A stretch of 64,000 nt of DNA from contig NZ_RYYV01000009.1 in the NCBI RefSeq assembly GCF_003977665.1, positions 62,001 to 126,000 on the forward strand. The letters are read 5' to 3'. The position numbers and the translations under genes were made by a program. The DNA comes from Dyella choica (lineage in GTDB: Bacteria; Pseudomonadota; Gammaproteobacteria; Xanthomonadales; Rhodanobacteraceae). Each line of letters starts with the position of its first letter. Position 1 is the stretch's first letter. The notes below the pieces were generated by a model. That model was not told the origin of the DNA. It saw nothing but the letters and a program-made list of their open reading frames with translations, and ran no database searches. Of the stretch, positions 43,738 to 52,195 are shown piece after piece.

Positions 43738-43790
43738 TCTCCCTCCCCTCGCAAACAGCTTGCCCCTCCCCTGAAAAGGGAGGGGGCGTC
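43738..43790. repeat. GC palindrome pair upstream of trpE
   Basis: TCTCCCTCCCCTCGC and, further on, CCCCTCCCCTGAAAAGGGAG then GGGG form one clear hairpin (CCCCTCCC/GGGAGGGG with AAAA-side loop) and a half copy. It lies between the pdsS-type kinase stop and trpE and extends the trpE frame without stop, which could mislead start prediction. Confidence 0.7.
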
Positions 43791-43800
43791 TGCCTGAGCA

Positions 43801-45807
43801 TCAACCCGCCAGGCGCTGCCTCGGCATGCCATGCAGGCGCAGGCTGAAAGCCACGCCGTTGCCGTCTTCGAGATTGCGCGCCGAGGCTACGCCGCCATGG
43901 CGCTCGGCCACCAGGCGCACCACGTACAAGCCAAGACCCAGGTGCGGCGCGTCGCCGGGCGTGGCCTTGTCGCGCAGGCTGACGAGCGAATCGAACAGCC
44001 GTCCCTGCATCGCCGCCGGCAAGGGCGGCCCTTGGTTGGCCAGCTCGATCTCCGCCCCGCCGTCGATGGCCCGCAAGGTGAGCCGCAGCCAGCCTTCGAC
44101 GGGGGTGAACGAGAGGGCGTTGTCGAACAGCTTGTCCAGCGCCTGTGCGATCAGCTCCGGCGCGCCGTGCAGATGCACCGGCTGATCAGGCAGCGCGCAT
44201 TCCAGCTGGCGCGTGCCGGCCAGCGGTCGATAAGCCTCGGCACAACCGCCCACCACCTCGGCCAGATCGACGTCTTCCGGTTCGGCAGCTGCGATGGCGC
44301 GCTCCATTCGACTGGCTTCACTCATCGCGCGCACCAGCGTACCCAGGCGGGCCACGCCATCCCTCGCGCGCGCCAGATAAGGCTGGGCTTCGTCGGAGAG
44401 TTCGGCATGTTCAAGGTTGTCCAGCGAGGACTTCACGATCGCCAGCGGCGTGTTCAATTCGTGCGAGAGCTTTGAGGCCAGCGTACGCAGGTAGTCGGTG
44501 TAGCCGCCCACCGCCTCGAACAGTTTCTGGAAGCTGCGGGCCAGGTCGCCGATCTCGTCATCCGCTTCGGCCATCGGAAAATGGCTCTGGATCATTTGGC
44601 CGTCCAGACGGCCGTCATTGAGCTGGGCACGCTCCACCGCATCGCGCAAGCGGCCAAGGCGCAGACTCAGGCGCGTGGCGAAGAACAACAGGATGGCGCC
44701 AGCTACCAGGGTCACCCCGAAGCTGGTCAACAGCAGGCTGAAGAAGGCGCGGTTGGCCAGCAAGGGCACGGCTCGGCTCGCCTGTTCCAGCAACAGCACG
44801 CCGACCACGCTCTGGCCGCGCTCCACCGGCACAGCGGTGGCCAGCACCACGCTGTCGCGTTGCTCACCCTGGCGCCACAACGTCGTTGCTTGGCCCTTGC
44901 CGGCGGTTTTCACCTCGGGCAGCTCCAGGCGCGGGGCGTCAGTGGTCCAGGCTTCGCCATCCTCCAGCGGATTGGCGAGTAACCAGTGATAGATCACCGA
45001 CGACCACCAGCTCGGCTGCGCACCGGAGGTGGTCAGCCGACCGCTCTGCGCCAACAGCCATCCCTCCGGCGCAACCAGTCGTGCGCGCGTGCCGCCCGGC
45101 GCCAGCTGCGCTAGCTCCTGCGACAGATACTGCGAGTAGCGCCAGAGCGGGCGGACATCCACCGCAAGCGGATCGCCTCCATCGGCCGCCGCATAGACAC
45201 CCACCCCGAGCGCGCTCAGGCCGAGACCACGCGGCAGGCGCAGTTCGGCGTGATAACCGCTGCCATCCTCCTGCCACTGCCCCACGATTCGGTCTGGCAG
45301 GTCGCCGGCAGGCGGATCGAGCGTCAGCGCCGTGAAGGCACCAGGCGCCGCGCTGGCGATCAGGTAACGCCGATGCTGGTCGCCTTGTACCAGTTGCAGG
45401 ATCAGGTGGTCTGCTGACAGCGCATTGACGTCGCCGGCATCGGCACGCATACGGCGCGATGCACGCACGTCGATGTAGAGATAAAAACCGTTCTCGTCCT
45501 CCGCCAGCAGCAGTTTGCTTTGCTTGCCCAGCGACTGGCTCCACGGCGTCATCGGTGCCCAATCGTCACCGTAGCCATCGATGACGATGGGATTCACCGC
45601 CTGCTGAACATACCAGCCCGTACCGGGCTGCGGCAGCGGCACATCGGTGACCGCAAGGCTGCGGGCGACCGCTGTGGCGGTGGCGGTCAGCGCCTGCTCC
45701 TGCCCCTGGCGCAGCAGGGTTTCCATCTGCCGCACGTACAGCCAGCCCGCCACCGGCAATGCAAGGGTGCACAGGGCCACGAGCAGAAGTTTTTGGCGCA
45801 GGCTCAT
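43801..45807 (-). CDS. pdsS: PdsS-type sensor histidine kinase
   Basis: This 668-residue kinase has a first membrane segment at about residues 7-25, a large external region with NPIVIDGYGDDWAPM near residue 73 (resembling CBM9/DOMON-type ligand folds), and a second membrane segment at about 356-376. HAMP and HisKA follow, with phospho-acceptor His449 in LASKLSHELNTPLAIVKSSL. The ATPase has DNALSFTPVEG and LGLGLYVVRLVAERHGG. It resembles the proteobacterial dedicated sortase system kinases (TIGR03785), although no sortase gene is nearby. ATG 45807 is chosen; the upstream frame crosses a repeat. Confidence 0.85.
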   Translation of the reverse strand: MSLRQKLLLVALCTLALPVAGWLYVRQMETLLRQGQEQALTATATAVARSLAVTDVPLPQPGTGWYVQQAVNPIVIDGYGDDWAPMTPWSQSLGKQSKLLLAEDENGFYLYIDVRASRRMRADAGDVNALSADHLILQLVQGDQHRRYLIASAAPGAFTALTLDPPAGDLPDRIVGQWQEDGSGYHAELRLPRGLGLSALGVGVYAAADGGDPLAVDVRPLWRYSQYLSQELAQLAPGGTRARLVAPEGWLLAQSGRLTTSGAQPSWWSSVIYHWLLANPLEDGEAWTTDAPRLELPEVKTAGKGQATTLWRQGEQRDSVVLATAVPVERGQSVVGVLLLEQASRAVPLLANRAFFSLLLTSFGVTLVAGAILLFFATRLSLRLGRLRDAVERAQLNDGRLDGQMIQSHFPMAEADDEIGDLARSFQKLFEAVGGYTDYLRTLASKLSHELNTPLAIVKSSLDNLEHAELSDEAQPYLARARDGVARLGTLVRAMSEASRMERAIAAAEPEDVDLAEVVGGCAEAYRPLAGTRQLECALPDQPVHLHGAPELIAQALDKLFDNALSFTPVEGWLRLTLRAIDGGAEIELANQGPPLPAAMQGRLFDSLVSLRDKATPGDAPHLGLGLYVVRLVAERHGGVASARNLEDGNGVAFSLRLHGMPRQRLAG

Positions 45808-45874
45808 GCTTGATACCGATCGGTGGATGCTTTGATCTATGCCACGTAGCCCGTGCCGCGCGGGATGCACAGTT

Positions 45875-45952
45875 GCGCAGGCTGGGATGATCATCCCTGC
45901 ATCGCGCAGTTGCATGCATGGCAATGCTGGGTTTTACAAGGCAAGCCTACGC
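45875..45952. repeat. Nested-palindrome repeat, copy C
   Basis: The left arm GCGCAGGCTGGGATGATCAT continues to 45900, and the right arm at 45926-45952 ends GCAAGCCTACGC. The centre has TGCATGCATGGCAATG. It separates the small secreted-protein gene from the kinase gene on the same strand, so it may reduce read-through between them. Confidence 0.78.
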
Positions 45953-45959
45953 CGCCAGT

Positions 45960-46559
45960 TTACGGCTTGGCGTTCGCGTGCATCGGGGTGGAGCCCTTTT
46001 CATACGTCATGTAGCTGGAGCGCTGCACCACTTGCTTGAAGGTGTCGATCAATGCCTGCCGGTTCGGATCATTCGCAGCAACCGTCATCGACCAGCTATA
46101 GCGAATCCCGCTCGGCTTGCCGGGATCGCAGAACACCACGACGTCATCGACCTTGTCGGAACCTTGAAAGAGCACTCCCTGGCAAGCGATCCCGTGCGGA
46201 TCCTGCAGCGCAAACACACTCGCCTTGCCGTGCGCATCCGATTGCAGGTAGTGCTGGCGATCATCCTGCAGTTCGGCGGCTAGCGTGGGCAATTTGGCCG
46301 GCCATACGTTGAGCACCATCACACCTTCCGGCTTGCCGCTCCATTCGCCTTGATAGAGCACCAGGTTGACACCGATGGCGGCAGCATACTTGCAGCAGTC
46401 CTCGGTCCAGCCCTTGGGCAGGTCGGTCATGATCGCCCAGCCCGGTGCCTTGCCATCAGTCTTGCCGTACGCCATCACATCCTGCCCACCCGCCTGCTTG
46501 GCGTACGCAAACGGCAGCAAAGTGCACAGCAGCAAGACAAGCAGCAAGCACCGCTTCAC
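45960..46559 (-). CDS. Exported orphan protein in the pdsSR operon
   Basis: From GTG 46559 the product (199 residues) begins MKRCLLLVLLLCTLLPFAYA, a signal peptide. The mature part has MTDLPKGWTEDCCKYAAAIG, VLYQGEWSGKPEGVMVLNVW and a Cys-containing end (VVVFCDPGKPSGIRYSWSMT). The family is not recognised. The GTG overlaps the response-regulator stop (GTGA), indicating coupling; GTG 46568 is an alternative. Lying between regulator and kinase, it may be a periplasmic partner or input of the sensor. Confidence 0.72.
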   Translation of the reverse strand: MKRCLLLVLLLCTLLPFAYAKQAGGQDVMAYGKTDGKAPGWAIMTDLPKGWTEDCCKYAAAIGVNLVLYQGEWSGKPEGVMVLNVWPAKLPTLAAELQDDRQHYLQSDAHGKASVFALQDPHGIACQGVLFQGSDKVDDVVVFCDPGKPSGIRYSWSMTVAANDPNRQALIDTFKQVVQRSSYMTYEKGSTPMHANAKP

Positions 46560-47245
46560 GGACGCCACCGGTAGCCGACGCCATGCACGGTCTCAATGGC
46601 ATCGAACTCCGCCGCCACGGCGATGAATTTCTTGCGGATACGCTTGATGTGCGAAGTGATGGTGGCGTCGTCCACCACCAGCTCGGCTTCACGCATCAGC
46701 TGGTCGCGGTTTTTCACGTGGCCGGGGAAGCGCACCAGGGTGTGCACCATCCAGAATTCGGTCACGGTAAGCGGCACTTCCTCGCCGTTCCAGGTAACGC
46801 GCATGCGCTCGGATTCGAGCTTGAGCGGACCGTGCCCGATCACGGTTTCGCTGGAGGCCGGCGCCTTCAACGACTCGATGCGGCGGAACAGCGCGGCGAT
46901 GCGTGCGGCCAGCTGATGCAGGCTGGTGTCCTTGCTTAGGTAGTCGTCGGCGCCCAGGCGCAGGCCGGAGATCACATCGAAGTCTGAATCGCGCGCAGTG
47001 AGAAAGATGATCGGCAAGGTGGCCGATTTCGCGCGCAGTTCGCGGCAGAGGTCGAAGCCGCCTTCCGGCTCGTCACCCAGGCCGATGTCAATGATGACCA
47101 GTTCGGGCAGGCGGATGGCGAAGGCATTGGAAGCCTCCTGCCGCGAGCCGTAGCCGCGCGTGTCGTAGCCGAAACGGTTCAGGGCTTCGACGTAATTGGC
47201 GCGAATGAGGGGTTCGTCTTCGACGATGGCGATGCTGCGTCCCAT
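46556..47245 (-). CDS. pdsR: PdsR-type response regulator
   Basis: This 229-residue OmpR-family regulator has a receiver domain with acidic pocket IAIVEDEPL, phospho-acceptor Asp53 in LVIIDIGLGDEP, Thr in IIFLTARDSDFD and Lys in YLSKDTS. A C-terminal winged helix follows with VPLTVTEFWMVHTLVRFPGH and VVDDATITSHIKRIRKKF. It resembles TIGR03787, the regulator paired with PdsS. ATG 47245 follows GAGGAA. It is coupled to the exported orphan and, past a repeat, the kinase. Confidence 0.92.
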   Translation of the reverse strand: MGRSIAIVEDEPLIRANYVEALNRFGYDTRGYGSRQEASNAFAIRLPELVIIDIGLGDEPEGGFDLCRELRAKSATLPIIFLTARDSDFDVISGLRLGADDYLSKDTSLHQLAARIAALFRRIESLKAPASSETVIGHGPLKLESERMRVTWNGEEVPLTVTEFWMVHTLVRFPGHVKNRDQLMREAELVVDDATITSHIKRIRKKFIAVAAEFDAIETVHGVGYRWRP

Positions 47246-47425
47246 GTGGATTCCTCGTGAGGATGGCGCGCAGGGTGCTATGCGGGACGGCGCCAGCGCA
47301 AGCCGGAGAGGCAGCTTGCCCGCGTTCTGCCACATTCCGTCGGCCGAACGCCCTGGAGGTGCCGGCGGTGACGCCCCGCGCGGGTGTCTGATAGGCCCAA
47401 CGCAACCCAGCAACGAGCCAAACCC

Positions 47426-47539
47426 ATGCGCGCCGACCCTTCCATCGACCCCAACGCGGAACTGCGTACCTTCGAGCCGCTGCGCGTGGTACTGGCCCTG
47501 GGTTCCCTGCTGCTGGCGGCCCTGCTGAGTCTGCACTGA
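47426..47539 (+). CDS. Possible 37-residue membrane peptide
   Basis: ATG 47426 opens a peptide MRADPSIDPNAELRTFEPLR followed by a single hydrophobic segment VVLALGSLLLAALLSLH and stop. The polar head and membrane tail look like a small membrane protein. The ribosome site is weak (ACGAG). It is divergent from pdsR, and downstream hairpins and a terminator (47697-47722) show that a short plus-strand transcript is plausible. Confidence 0.42.
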   Translation: MRADPSIDPNAELRTFEPLRVVLALGSLLLAALLSLH

Positions 47540-47572
47540 GTTCTACCGAGTAAAACTGCCGTGGAAGGCACG

Positions 47573-47636
47573 GGCGCGACCGGCGCGCCCAGGATGGGCG
47601 CCGGTCGCGCCAGCCGCCGAGATGGATCTGAGCGGC
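47573..47636 (+). other. Two hairpins exposing GGA motifs
   Basis: GGCGCGACCGGCG (47573-47585) pairs with CGCCGGTCGCGCC (47599-47611) around CCCAGGATGGG. A second stem GCCGC/GCGGC (47613-47636) encloses AGATGGATCT. Both put GGA in or near a loop. This may be RNA-level control after the small ORF, or simply stable termination structure. Confidence 0.45.
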
Positions 47637-47696
47637 AGCTCGCAAATCGCGTCACCTAGCCGTTTTCCGCTCAATCATGGTCCTCTGGCGTTCCTT

Positions 47697-47722
47697 CCCC
47701 TCCCTCTGGAGGGGATTTTTTT
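47697..47722 (+). terminator. Rho-independent terminator
   Basis: CCCCTCC-ctct-GGAGGGG followed by A then TTTTTTT. It faces the plus strand and would end the transcript carrying the 37-codon ORF and the GGA hairpins. It also resembles the GC palindrome repeat class. Confidence 0.8.
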
Positions 47723-47723
47723 G

Positions 47724-47957
47724 CCCCCTAAAATTTTTTCCCCGCAGCGGGAACCATTCGCAGGGAGCCCGGTCCGAATACCTGGCAGGCGCATTGTCCA
47801 TTGCCGTGGAACTCGCCGAGGCCTGAAGGACGGCCGAGCCTCCCGTCCTTCAGCCGCGCGCAGGCTGCAACTGCCGATGGTGTCTCCTCTAGCGTCATTC
47901 CGACGCCCCTCCAGCCCGGCACAGACTTCCCCCTGTGCCGGGTTTTTCTTTTTTGGA
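47724..47957 (+). ncRNA. Candidate structured RNA ending in a terminator
   Basis: No gene is evident. CTGAAGGACGG (about 47823) pairs with CCGTCCTTCAG (about 47849), an 11-bp stem with a CCGAGCCT-type loop. The region ends in CCCGGCACAG-acttcccc-CTGTGCCGGG then TTTTTCTTTTTT (47918-47957), a strong plus-strand terminator. That terminator has no upstream protein gene after the one at 47697, so an independent small RNA is possible. No promoter was identified with confidence. Confidence 0.4.
47918..47957 (+). terminator. Strong Rho-independent terminator
   Basis: A 10-bp stem CCCGGCACAG/CTGTGCCGGG with an 8-nt loop is followed by TTTTTCTTTTTT. It points rightwards into the 3' end of rpe, so it belongs to a plus-strand transcript; the A-rich complement gives rpe no T run on its own strand. 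Confidence 0.85.
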
Positions 47958-47965
47958 GGACGGGT

Positions 47966-48634
47966 TCAACCGATGGCGGCGCGCATCTTGCCGATCACGC
48001 TGGCGTAATCGGGCGCACCAAAGATGGCCGAGCCGGCCACAAAGGTGTCAGCGCCGGCCGCCGCAATCTCGGCAATGTTGTCCGCGCTGACGCCACCATC
48101 GATTTCCAGGCGGATGTCGCGACCGCTGTCGTCGATCAGGCGACGCACATGGCGCAGCTTCTGCAACGCCTCGGGGATGAATTTCTGGCCGCCGAAGCCG
48201 GGGTTCACCGACATGATCAGCACCAGGTCGAGCTTGTCCAGCACGTGGTCGAGCCAGTTCAGCGGCGTGGCCGGGTTGAAGACCAGGCCCACCTGGCAGC
48301 CGGCATCCTTGATCAGCCCAATGGTGCGATCCACATGCTCGGTCGCTTCCGGGTGAAAGCTGATCAGGCTGGCGCCCGCCTTGGCGAAATCCGGCGCGAG
48401 GCGATCCACCGGCTTGACCATCAGGTGCACGTCGATCGGCGCGGTGATGCCGTAATGGCGCAGCGCCTTGAGCACCATCGGCCCCATGGTGAGGTTGGGC
48501 ACGTAATGGTTGTCCATTACGTCGAAATGCACCCAGTCGCCACCGGCCGCGAGCACCTTGGCGGTGTCTTCGCCCAGCCGGGCGAAATCGGCAGAGAGGA
48601 TCGAGGGGGCGATGACGGGAGATTGTTTGGCCAT
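47966..48634 (-). CDS. rpe: Ribulose-phosphate 3-epimerase
   Basis: Rpe (222 residues) interconverts ribulose-5- and xylulose-5-phosphate. The TIM-barrel motifs are [60 protein letters not shown] and [12 protein letters not shown], which contain the metal His/Asp ligands and two catalytic Asp. ATG 48634 gives the family N-terminus ([17 protein letters not shown]); an upstream ATG adds 20 residues. The window also holds rpiA and tkt of the same pathway. Confidence 0.97.
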   Translation of the reverse strand: MAKQSPVIAPSILSADFARLGEDTAKVLAAGGDWVHFDVMDNHYVPNLTMGPMVLKALRHYGITAPIDVHLMVKPVDRLAPDFAKAGASLISFHPEATEHVDRTIGLIKDAGCQVGLVFNPATPLNWLDHVLDKLDLVLIMSVNPGFGGQKFIPEALQKLRHVRRLIDDSGRDIRLEIDGGVSADNIAEIAAAGADTFVAGSAIFGAPDYASVIGKMRAAIG

Positions 48635-48736
48635 GGCAGGGATTCGGAAACGGGAAATGAGGAACGCGCCGACTTTCAGGCGCGAGAAGCTCACATTCTA
48701 GCGGGATGCAGACGCCTGCCGTTCCCGGTTCGTCCG

Positions 48737-49543
48737 CTATTTGAACCCGCGCTCCGCCTTGATCCGCTCGTACGCCGCATTGATCTCGCTGGCGCGCCCC
48801 TCCGCCCGCTTGCGCATCTCGTCCGGCAGGTCGCCCAGGCGATCGGGATGGTGTTCGGAAATCAGCTTGCGGTAGGCGCGCTTGATGACACGCTCATCAG
48901 CATCCCTGGTTATGCCCAGGACGGCGTAGGGATCGGGCCCTTGGGTGTTCCGCTGTGGCGGCACGTAACCGCCGCCCGTGCCGTAGGCACGTCCGCGTGC
49001 ACCGGCAGCGCCTTGCCATACGTAGCCCTTCATCGCCATCAAGGCCATCAATTCCATGTCGCTGATGCGCAGGGCAAAGGCCAGCTGGCGCAGGATCGCC
49101 ATCTTTTCCGGCGATGGGCTGCCTTCGGCCAGCACCGTCTCGATCACTACGTCGACCAAGGGAAAGGCGTGATCGCGGCGCAGACCCGCCCACTGGCGCA
49201 GCGAGTTGATCGGGCCGGTTACATCGAACTCGGGTTGCTTGCCCTGGTTGAACGCCTGCACTGCTTGCTGACGCGCGTCCCCATCCAGCCCCATGCGTTG
49301 CATGATGCGTTCGGCGGTGGCGATTTCGGCTTCGGATACGCGGCCATCGGATTTGGCAATCGCACCCAGCAAAGCGAACAGCGGCGAGATATAGCCACCC
49401 GCTTGGGGCGTCGCTGCACGCCGTTGGCTATAGCGCAAATTGTCGAACACGAAGCCTATGATGGCGCCCACTCCCATGCCCACGAAGCCGTGGCCAAGCA
49501 ACAGGCCCGCCATCGCGAACCAGAAAGTGTAGCTGTAGCTCAT
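48737..49543 (-). CDS. djlA: Co-chaperone DjlA
   Basis: This 268-residue protein has one N-terminal membrane segment (FWFAMAGLLLGHGFVGMGVG), a TerB-like helical domain (about residues 50-185, SDGRVSEAEIATAERIMQRM) and a C-terminal J domain with the HPD motif in KLISEHHPDRLGDLPD. DjlA is a membrane-anchored partner of DnaK, linked to envelope stress signalling in E. coli. It overlaps the cytochrome c gene by ATGA. The product matches the family in length. Confidence 0.95.
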   Translation of the reverse strand: MSYSYTFWFAMAGLLLGHGFVGMGVGAIIGFVFDNLRYSQRRAATPQAGGYISPLFALLGAIAKSDGRVSEAEIATAERIMQRMGLDGDARQQAVQAFNQGKQPEFDVTGPINSLRQWAGLRRDHAFPLVDVVIETVLAEGSPSPEKMAILRQLAFALRISDMELMALMAMKGYVWQGAAGARGRAYGTGGGYVPPQRNTQGPDPYAVLGITRDADERVIKRAYRKLISEHHPDRLGDLPDEMRKRAEGRASEINAAYERIKAERGFK

Positions 49544-49863
49544 GGGTGCGCAGCGGCCTGTGGTTGCGGAGTCTGCGCGCTATACCAGCGCGCCAGTTGA
49601 TCCAGTTCCGCATCGCTGAGCGGACCGATGGCGGTACGCATCAGTGGCACGTTGCGCGTGCCGTCGCGGTAATCCTTCAATGCGCTGCGCAAATAATCCA
49701 GCCGTTGCCCGGCGAGATTGGGGGCGGCGGGTATCTGCGCCATGCCGGTTTCGCCATGACAGGCCGCGCACAGGCCCAAGCGCGCCGGCTTGGGCGGCAG
49801 GTCGGCAGCAAGCGCTGGCAGGGCACAGGTCAAACCGAGTGCCGCGAGCAGGACGAATCGCAT
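49540..49863 (-). CDS. Small periplasmic c-type cytochrome
   Basis: From ATG 49863 the 107-residue product has a signal peptide (MRFVLLAALGLTCALPALAA) and one haem motif CAACHG. It has NLAGQRLDYLRSALKDYRDG and a Met in NVPLMRTAIG that is the likely axial ligand, then the terminal helix DAELDQLARWYSAQ. This is the cytochrome c4/c553-like class I fold. An ATG at 49893 is an alternative. It is translationally coupled to djlA downstream. The electron partner is unknown. Confidence 0.92.
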   Translation of the reverse strand: MRFVLLAALGLTCALPALAADLPPKPARLGLCAACHGETGMAQIPAAPNLAGQRLDYLRSALKDYRDGTRNVPLMRTAIGPLSDAELDQLARWYSAQTPQPQAAAHP

Positions 49864-49960
49864 GGGAAGCACACAGGCATCAAAGTCGTCCATTCTATAG
49901 CAGTGTCTTCCCGCGTCGGCCGGTACAATGGCCAGCTTGCCTTAGCTTTCGGAGTGCGCC

Positions 49961-50857
49961 GTGCCTACCACCCTGCTGCAATCGAACCTGCCTGGCCTGG
50001 AACTGATCCACCGCGGCAAGGTGCGCGACGTTCACGCGTTGTCCGGCAACCGCCTGCTGATCGTGGCCACGGATCGCCTGTCCGCGTTCGATGTGGTGCT
50101 GCCCGATCCGATTCCCGGCAAGGGCGAAATGCTTACGCAGATCTCCAACTTCTGGTTCGGCAAGACCGCGCACATCGTGCCCAACCATCTGTTGCATACG
50201 CCGCTGGAAGAGGTGCTGCCGCCCGGCACGGACCTGCAGTTGTACCGCAAGCGCGCCGTGGTCACCAAGCGCCTAAAGCCGGTTCCGGTGGAAGCCATCG
50301 CCCGCGGCTACCTGATCGGTTCGGGCTGGAAGGATTACCAGGCCAACGGTTCGCTGTGCGGCATCAAGCTGCCTGCCGGCTTGCGCCAGGCCGAGCAGTT
50401 GCCGCAACCGATCTTCACTCCGTCGACCAAGGCGGCCGTAGGCGATCACGACGAAAACGTCAGCTTCGACGCCGTAGTCGCGGCAGTCGGCAAGGACCTC
50501 GCCGAACATGTGCGCGACGCGACCCTGGCCATCTACAAGTGGGCTGCCGCCTACGCGGCCGAGCGCGGCATCATCATCGCCGACACCAAGTTCGAATTCG
50601 GCACCGATGAAGACGGCAAGCTGTACGTGATGGATGAAATGCTCACCCCGGATTCCTCGCGCTTCTGGCCCGCCGACCAGTACCAGGTGGGCATCAGCCC
50701 ACCGAGCTACGACAAGCAGTTCGTGCGCGACTATTTGGAAACGCTGGACTGGAACAAGCAAGCACCGGGCCCGCAGATTCCGGCGCAAGTGATCGCCGGC
50801 ACTTCGGCCAAGTATGCCGAAGCGCTGCAGCGCCTGGCCGGCATCACGCTGGAATGA
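49961..50857 (+). CDS. purC: Phosphoribosylaminoimidazole-succinocarboxamide synthase
   Basis: PurC (298 residues) joins CAIR and aspartate in purine synthesis. [20 protein letters not shown] and [20 protein letters not shown] form the nucleotide-binding front. [40 protein letters not shown] and [20 protein letters not shown] are the long (yeast-like) PurC motifs. The start is GTG 49961. It is followed after 4 nt by three membrane-protein genes, so it may head a mixed operon. Confidence 0.97.
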   Translation: MPTTLLQSNLPGLELIHRGKVRDVHALSGNRLLIVATDRLSAFDVVLPDPIPGKGEMLTQISNFWFGKTAHIVPNHLLHTPLEEVLPPGTDLQLYRKRAVVTKRLKPVPVEAIARGYLIGSGWKDYQANGSLCGIKLPAGLRQAEQLPQPIFTPSTKAAVGDHDENVSFDAVVAAVGKDLAEHVRDATLAIYKWAAAYAAERGIIIADTKFEFGTDEDGKLYVMDEMLTPDSSRFWPADQYQVGISPPSYDKQFVRDYLETLDWNKQAPGPQIPAQVIAGTSAKYAEALQRLAGITLE

Positions 50858-50861
50858 GCGC

Positions 50862-51194
50862 ATGAACGCCTGGATCTGCCTCGGCCTGGCGATCCTCGCC
50901 GAGGTAATCGCCACCAGTGCGTTGAAAGCGTCCCATGGCTTCAGCCAATGGGTGCCCAGCCTGGTGGTGATCGTGGGTTACGGCATCGCCTTCTATTGCC
51001 TGAGCCTCGCCCTGCGCAACGTGCCACTCGGCATTGCCTATGCGATCTGGTCCGGGGCGGGGACCGCACTGATCGCGCTGATCGGCGTGGTGCTGTACAA
51101 GCAGAAGCTCGATCCGGCCGCCCTGCTTGGGATCGCGCTGATCGTCGCGGGCGTGCTGGTTCTCAACCTGTTTTCCAACAGCAAGGCGCATTGA
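50862..51194 (+). CDS. SMR-family efflux transporter (EmrE/Qac type)
   Basis: This 110-residue protein has four membrane segments. The essential Glu lies in the first helix (LAILAEVIATSALKASHGFS), and helix 3 has LGIAYAIWSGAGTALIALIG, the EmrE/Qac pattern rather than the Gdx guanidinium pattern. It forms antiparallel dimers that exchange protons for cationic drugs. ATG 50862 lies 4 nt after purC; the frame is open upstream inside purC. It abuts the next gene. Confidence 0.93.
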   Translation: MNAWICLGLAILAEVIATSALKASHGFSQWVPSLVVIVGYGIAFYCLSLALRNVPLGIAYAIWSGAGTALIALIGVVLYKQKLDPAALLGIALIVAGVLVLNLFSNSKAH

Positions 51195-51682
51195 TGACGC
51201 CCGCATCCGGCCAACGCAATATGAGTGAGTGGCTGGCCAGCTACAGCCAGGACCATCAACACCCCGTCAATCGCGTACTGCACTGGATCTGCGTGCCACT
51301 GATCGTGTGGAGCGCCCTGGCCTTGCTGTGGACCGCACCGGTACCCGAATCCTTGCTGCGCCCGGGAGCGTGGGCAGTATTTACGATCGTGCTGGCGTTT
51401 GCATGGTATTGGAAGCGTTCGCATCGCCTGGGCGCTGCCCTGTTGGTGGCACTGTCCATTCTGGCGCTGATCTGTGCGTGGCTCTTCGCGCCACTGGGGC
51501 CGACACGCATGCGCTGGCTTGCGGTGGGCGTGTTCGCGATCGCCTGGGCGGGACAGTTCATCGGCCACCTATTCGAGGGAAGGCGGCCGAGCTTTTTCAC
51601 CGACCTGGCCTATCTGCTCGTCGGCCCGGCGTGGCTGATGGATAAACTGTTGAACCGCATCGGCCTGAAGGAAAAACCATGA
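51194..51682 (+). CDS. DUF962/Mpo1-like membrane protein
   Basis: This 162-residue protein has the DUF962 signature: SYSQDHQHPVNRVLHWICVP with catalytic-type His residues, and the closing FIGHLFEGRRPSFFTDLAYL. Four hydrophobic segments are seen. Yeast Mpo1 is an Fe-dependent dioxygenase in 2-hydroxy fatty acid breakdown, and the His residues are shared, but the bacterial role is unknown. It starts at the stop of the SMR gene and overlaps the next gene by 4 nt. ATG 51221 is an alternative start. Confidence 0.9.
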   Translation: MTPASGQRNMSEWLASYSQDHQHPVNRVLHWICVPLIVWSALALLWTAPVPESLLRPGAWAVFTIVLAFAWYWKRSHRLGAALLVALSILALICAWLFAPLGPTRMRWLAVGVFAIAWAGQFIGHLFEGRRPSFFTDLAYLLVGPAWLMDKLLNRIGLKEKP

Positions 51683-52092
51683 CGGGTTTGCTTGCGCTGC
51701 TAAGCAGCCTGATCTGGTGGGTCCTTTTCAGCAGCATGGGAGCGGTTCTTCCCAGCGCGATCGCCTGGGTGGTGTTGCGCTGGAGCGAAGGCGCGACGGT
51801 GGTGTTCAACCGTACTTATCTGGCGTGCCTGGTCTGGAGCTCGTTGACGCTGCTGATGGGCGCGATGGCCGCGGCGCACGTTGGTATCACCCGTCCGCCC
51901 TTCGGGCCTCTGCTTGCCAGCGGCGCGTTCAAGGTATCGCTGGTGTTGTCGATGTTGATTGGCGTGCTTGCGTTGTGGCGTTTGATCCCGCGGGTGGACG
52001 CACGTCGGATTCGCATTGGCAGCGCCTGTGTAGCGGTGGCCGTGGTGATGGCCATAGTGTTCGGTATCGCGACCACACTGGTGAGTTCGTAG
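51679..52092 (+). CDS. Four-span membrane protein, unknown family
   Basis: This 137-residue protein has hydrophobic segments at about residues 5-33, 48-68, 80-102 and 112-134. A conserved-looking GITRPPFGPL loop lies between segments 2 and 3. No catalytic motif or family is recognised. The ATGA overlap with the DUF962 gene suggests a functional pair. It is the last gene of the purC-SMR-DUF962 run, followed by repeats. Confidence 0.7.
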   Translation: MTGLLALLSSLIWWVLFSSMGAVLPSAIAWVVLRWSEGATVVFNRTYLACLVWSSLTLLMGAMAAAHVGITRPPFGPLLASGAFKVSLVLSMLIGVLALWRLIPRVDARRIRIGSACVAVAVVMAIVFGIATTLVSS

Positions 52093-52183
52093 GCTAGGCT
52101 GACCAGCCCAGCATTCTTTCGACCCGCCGATAGCGGGATTGCCGTCCCGGCCCACGCCCCTCCGCTACAAGGGAGGGGCGTAA
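52088..52183. repeat. Diverged nested palindrome (copy E) plus GC palindrome
   Basis: 52088-52156 is a diverged copy of the nested element (CGTAGGCTAGGCTGACCAGC at left, GCGGGATTGCCGTCCCGGCC at right). It is joined directly to CGCCCCTCC-gctacaa-GGGAGGGGCG (52155-52181), a GC palindrome of the second class. It lies between convergent genes and starts inside the last codons of the membrane-protein gene. Confidence 0.72.
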
Positions 52184-52195
52184 TAAAGCCTCGGG

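Noticed and set aside
47801-49600. 599-codon open frame antisense to rpe and djlA
   Set aside because: Spans two real opposite-strand genes and a terminator; no family signature.
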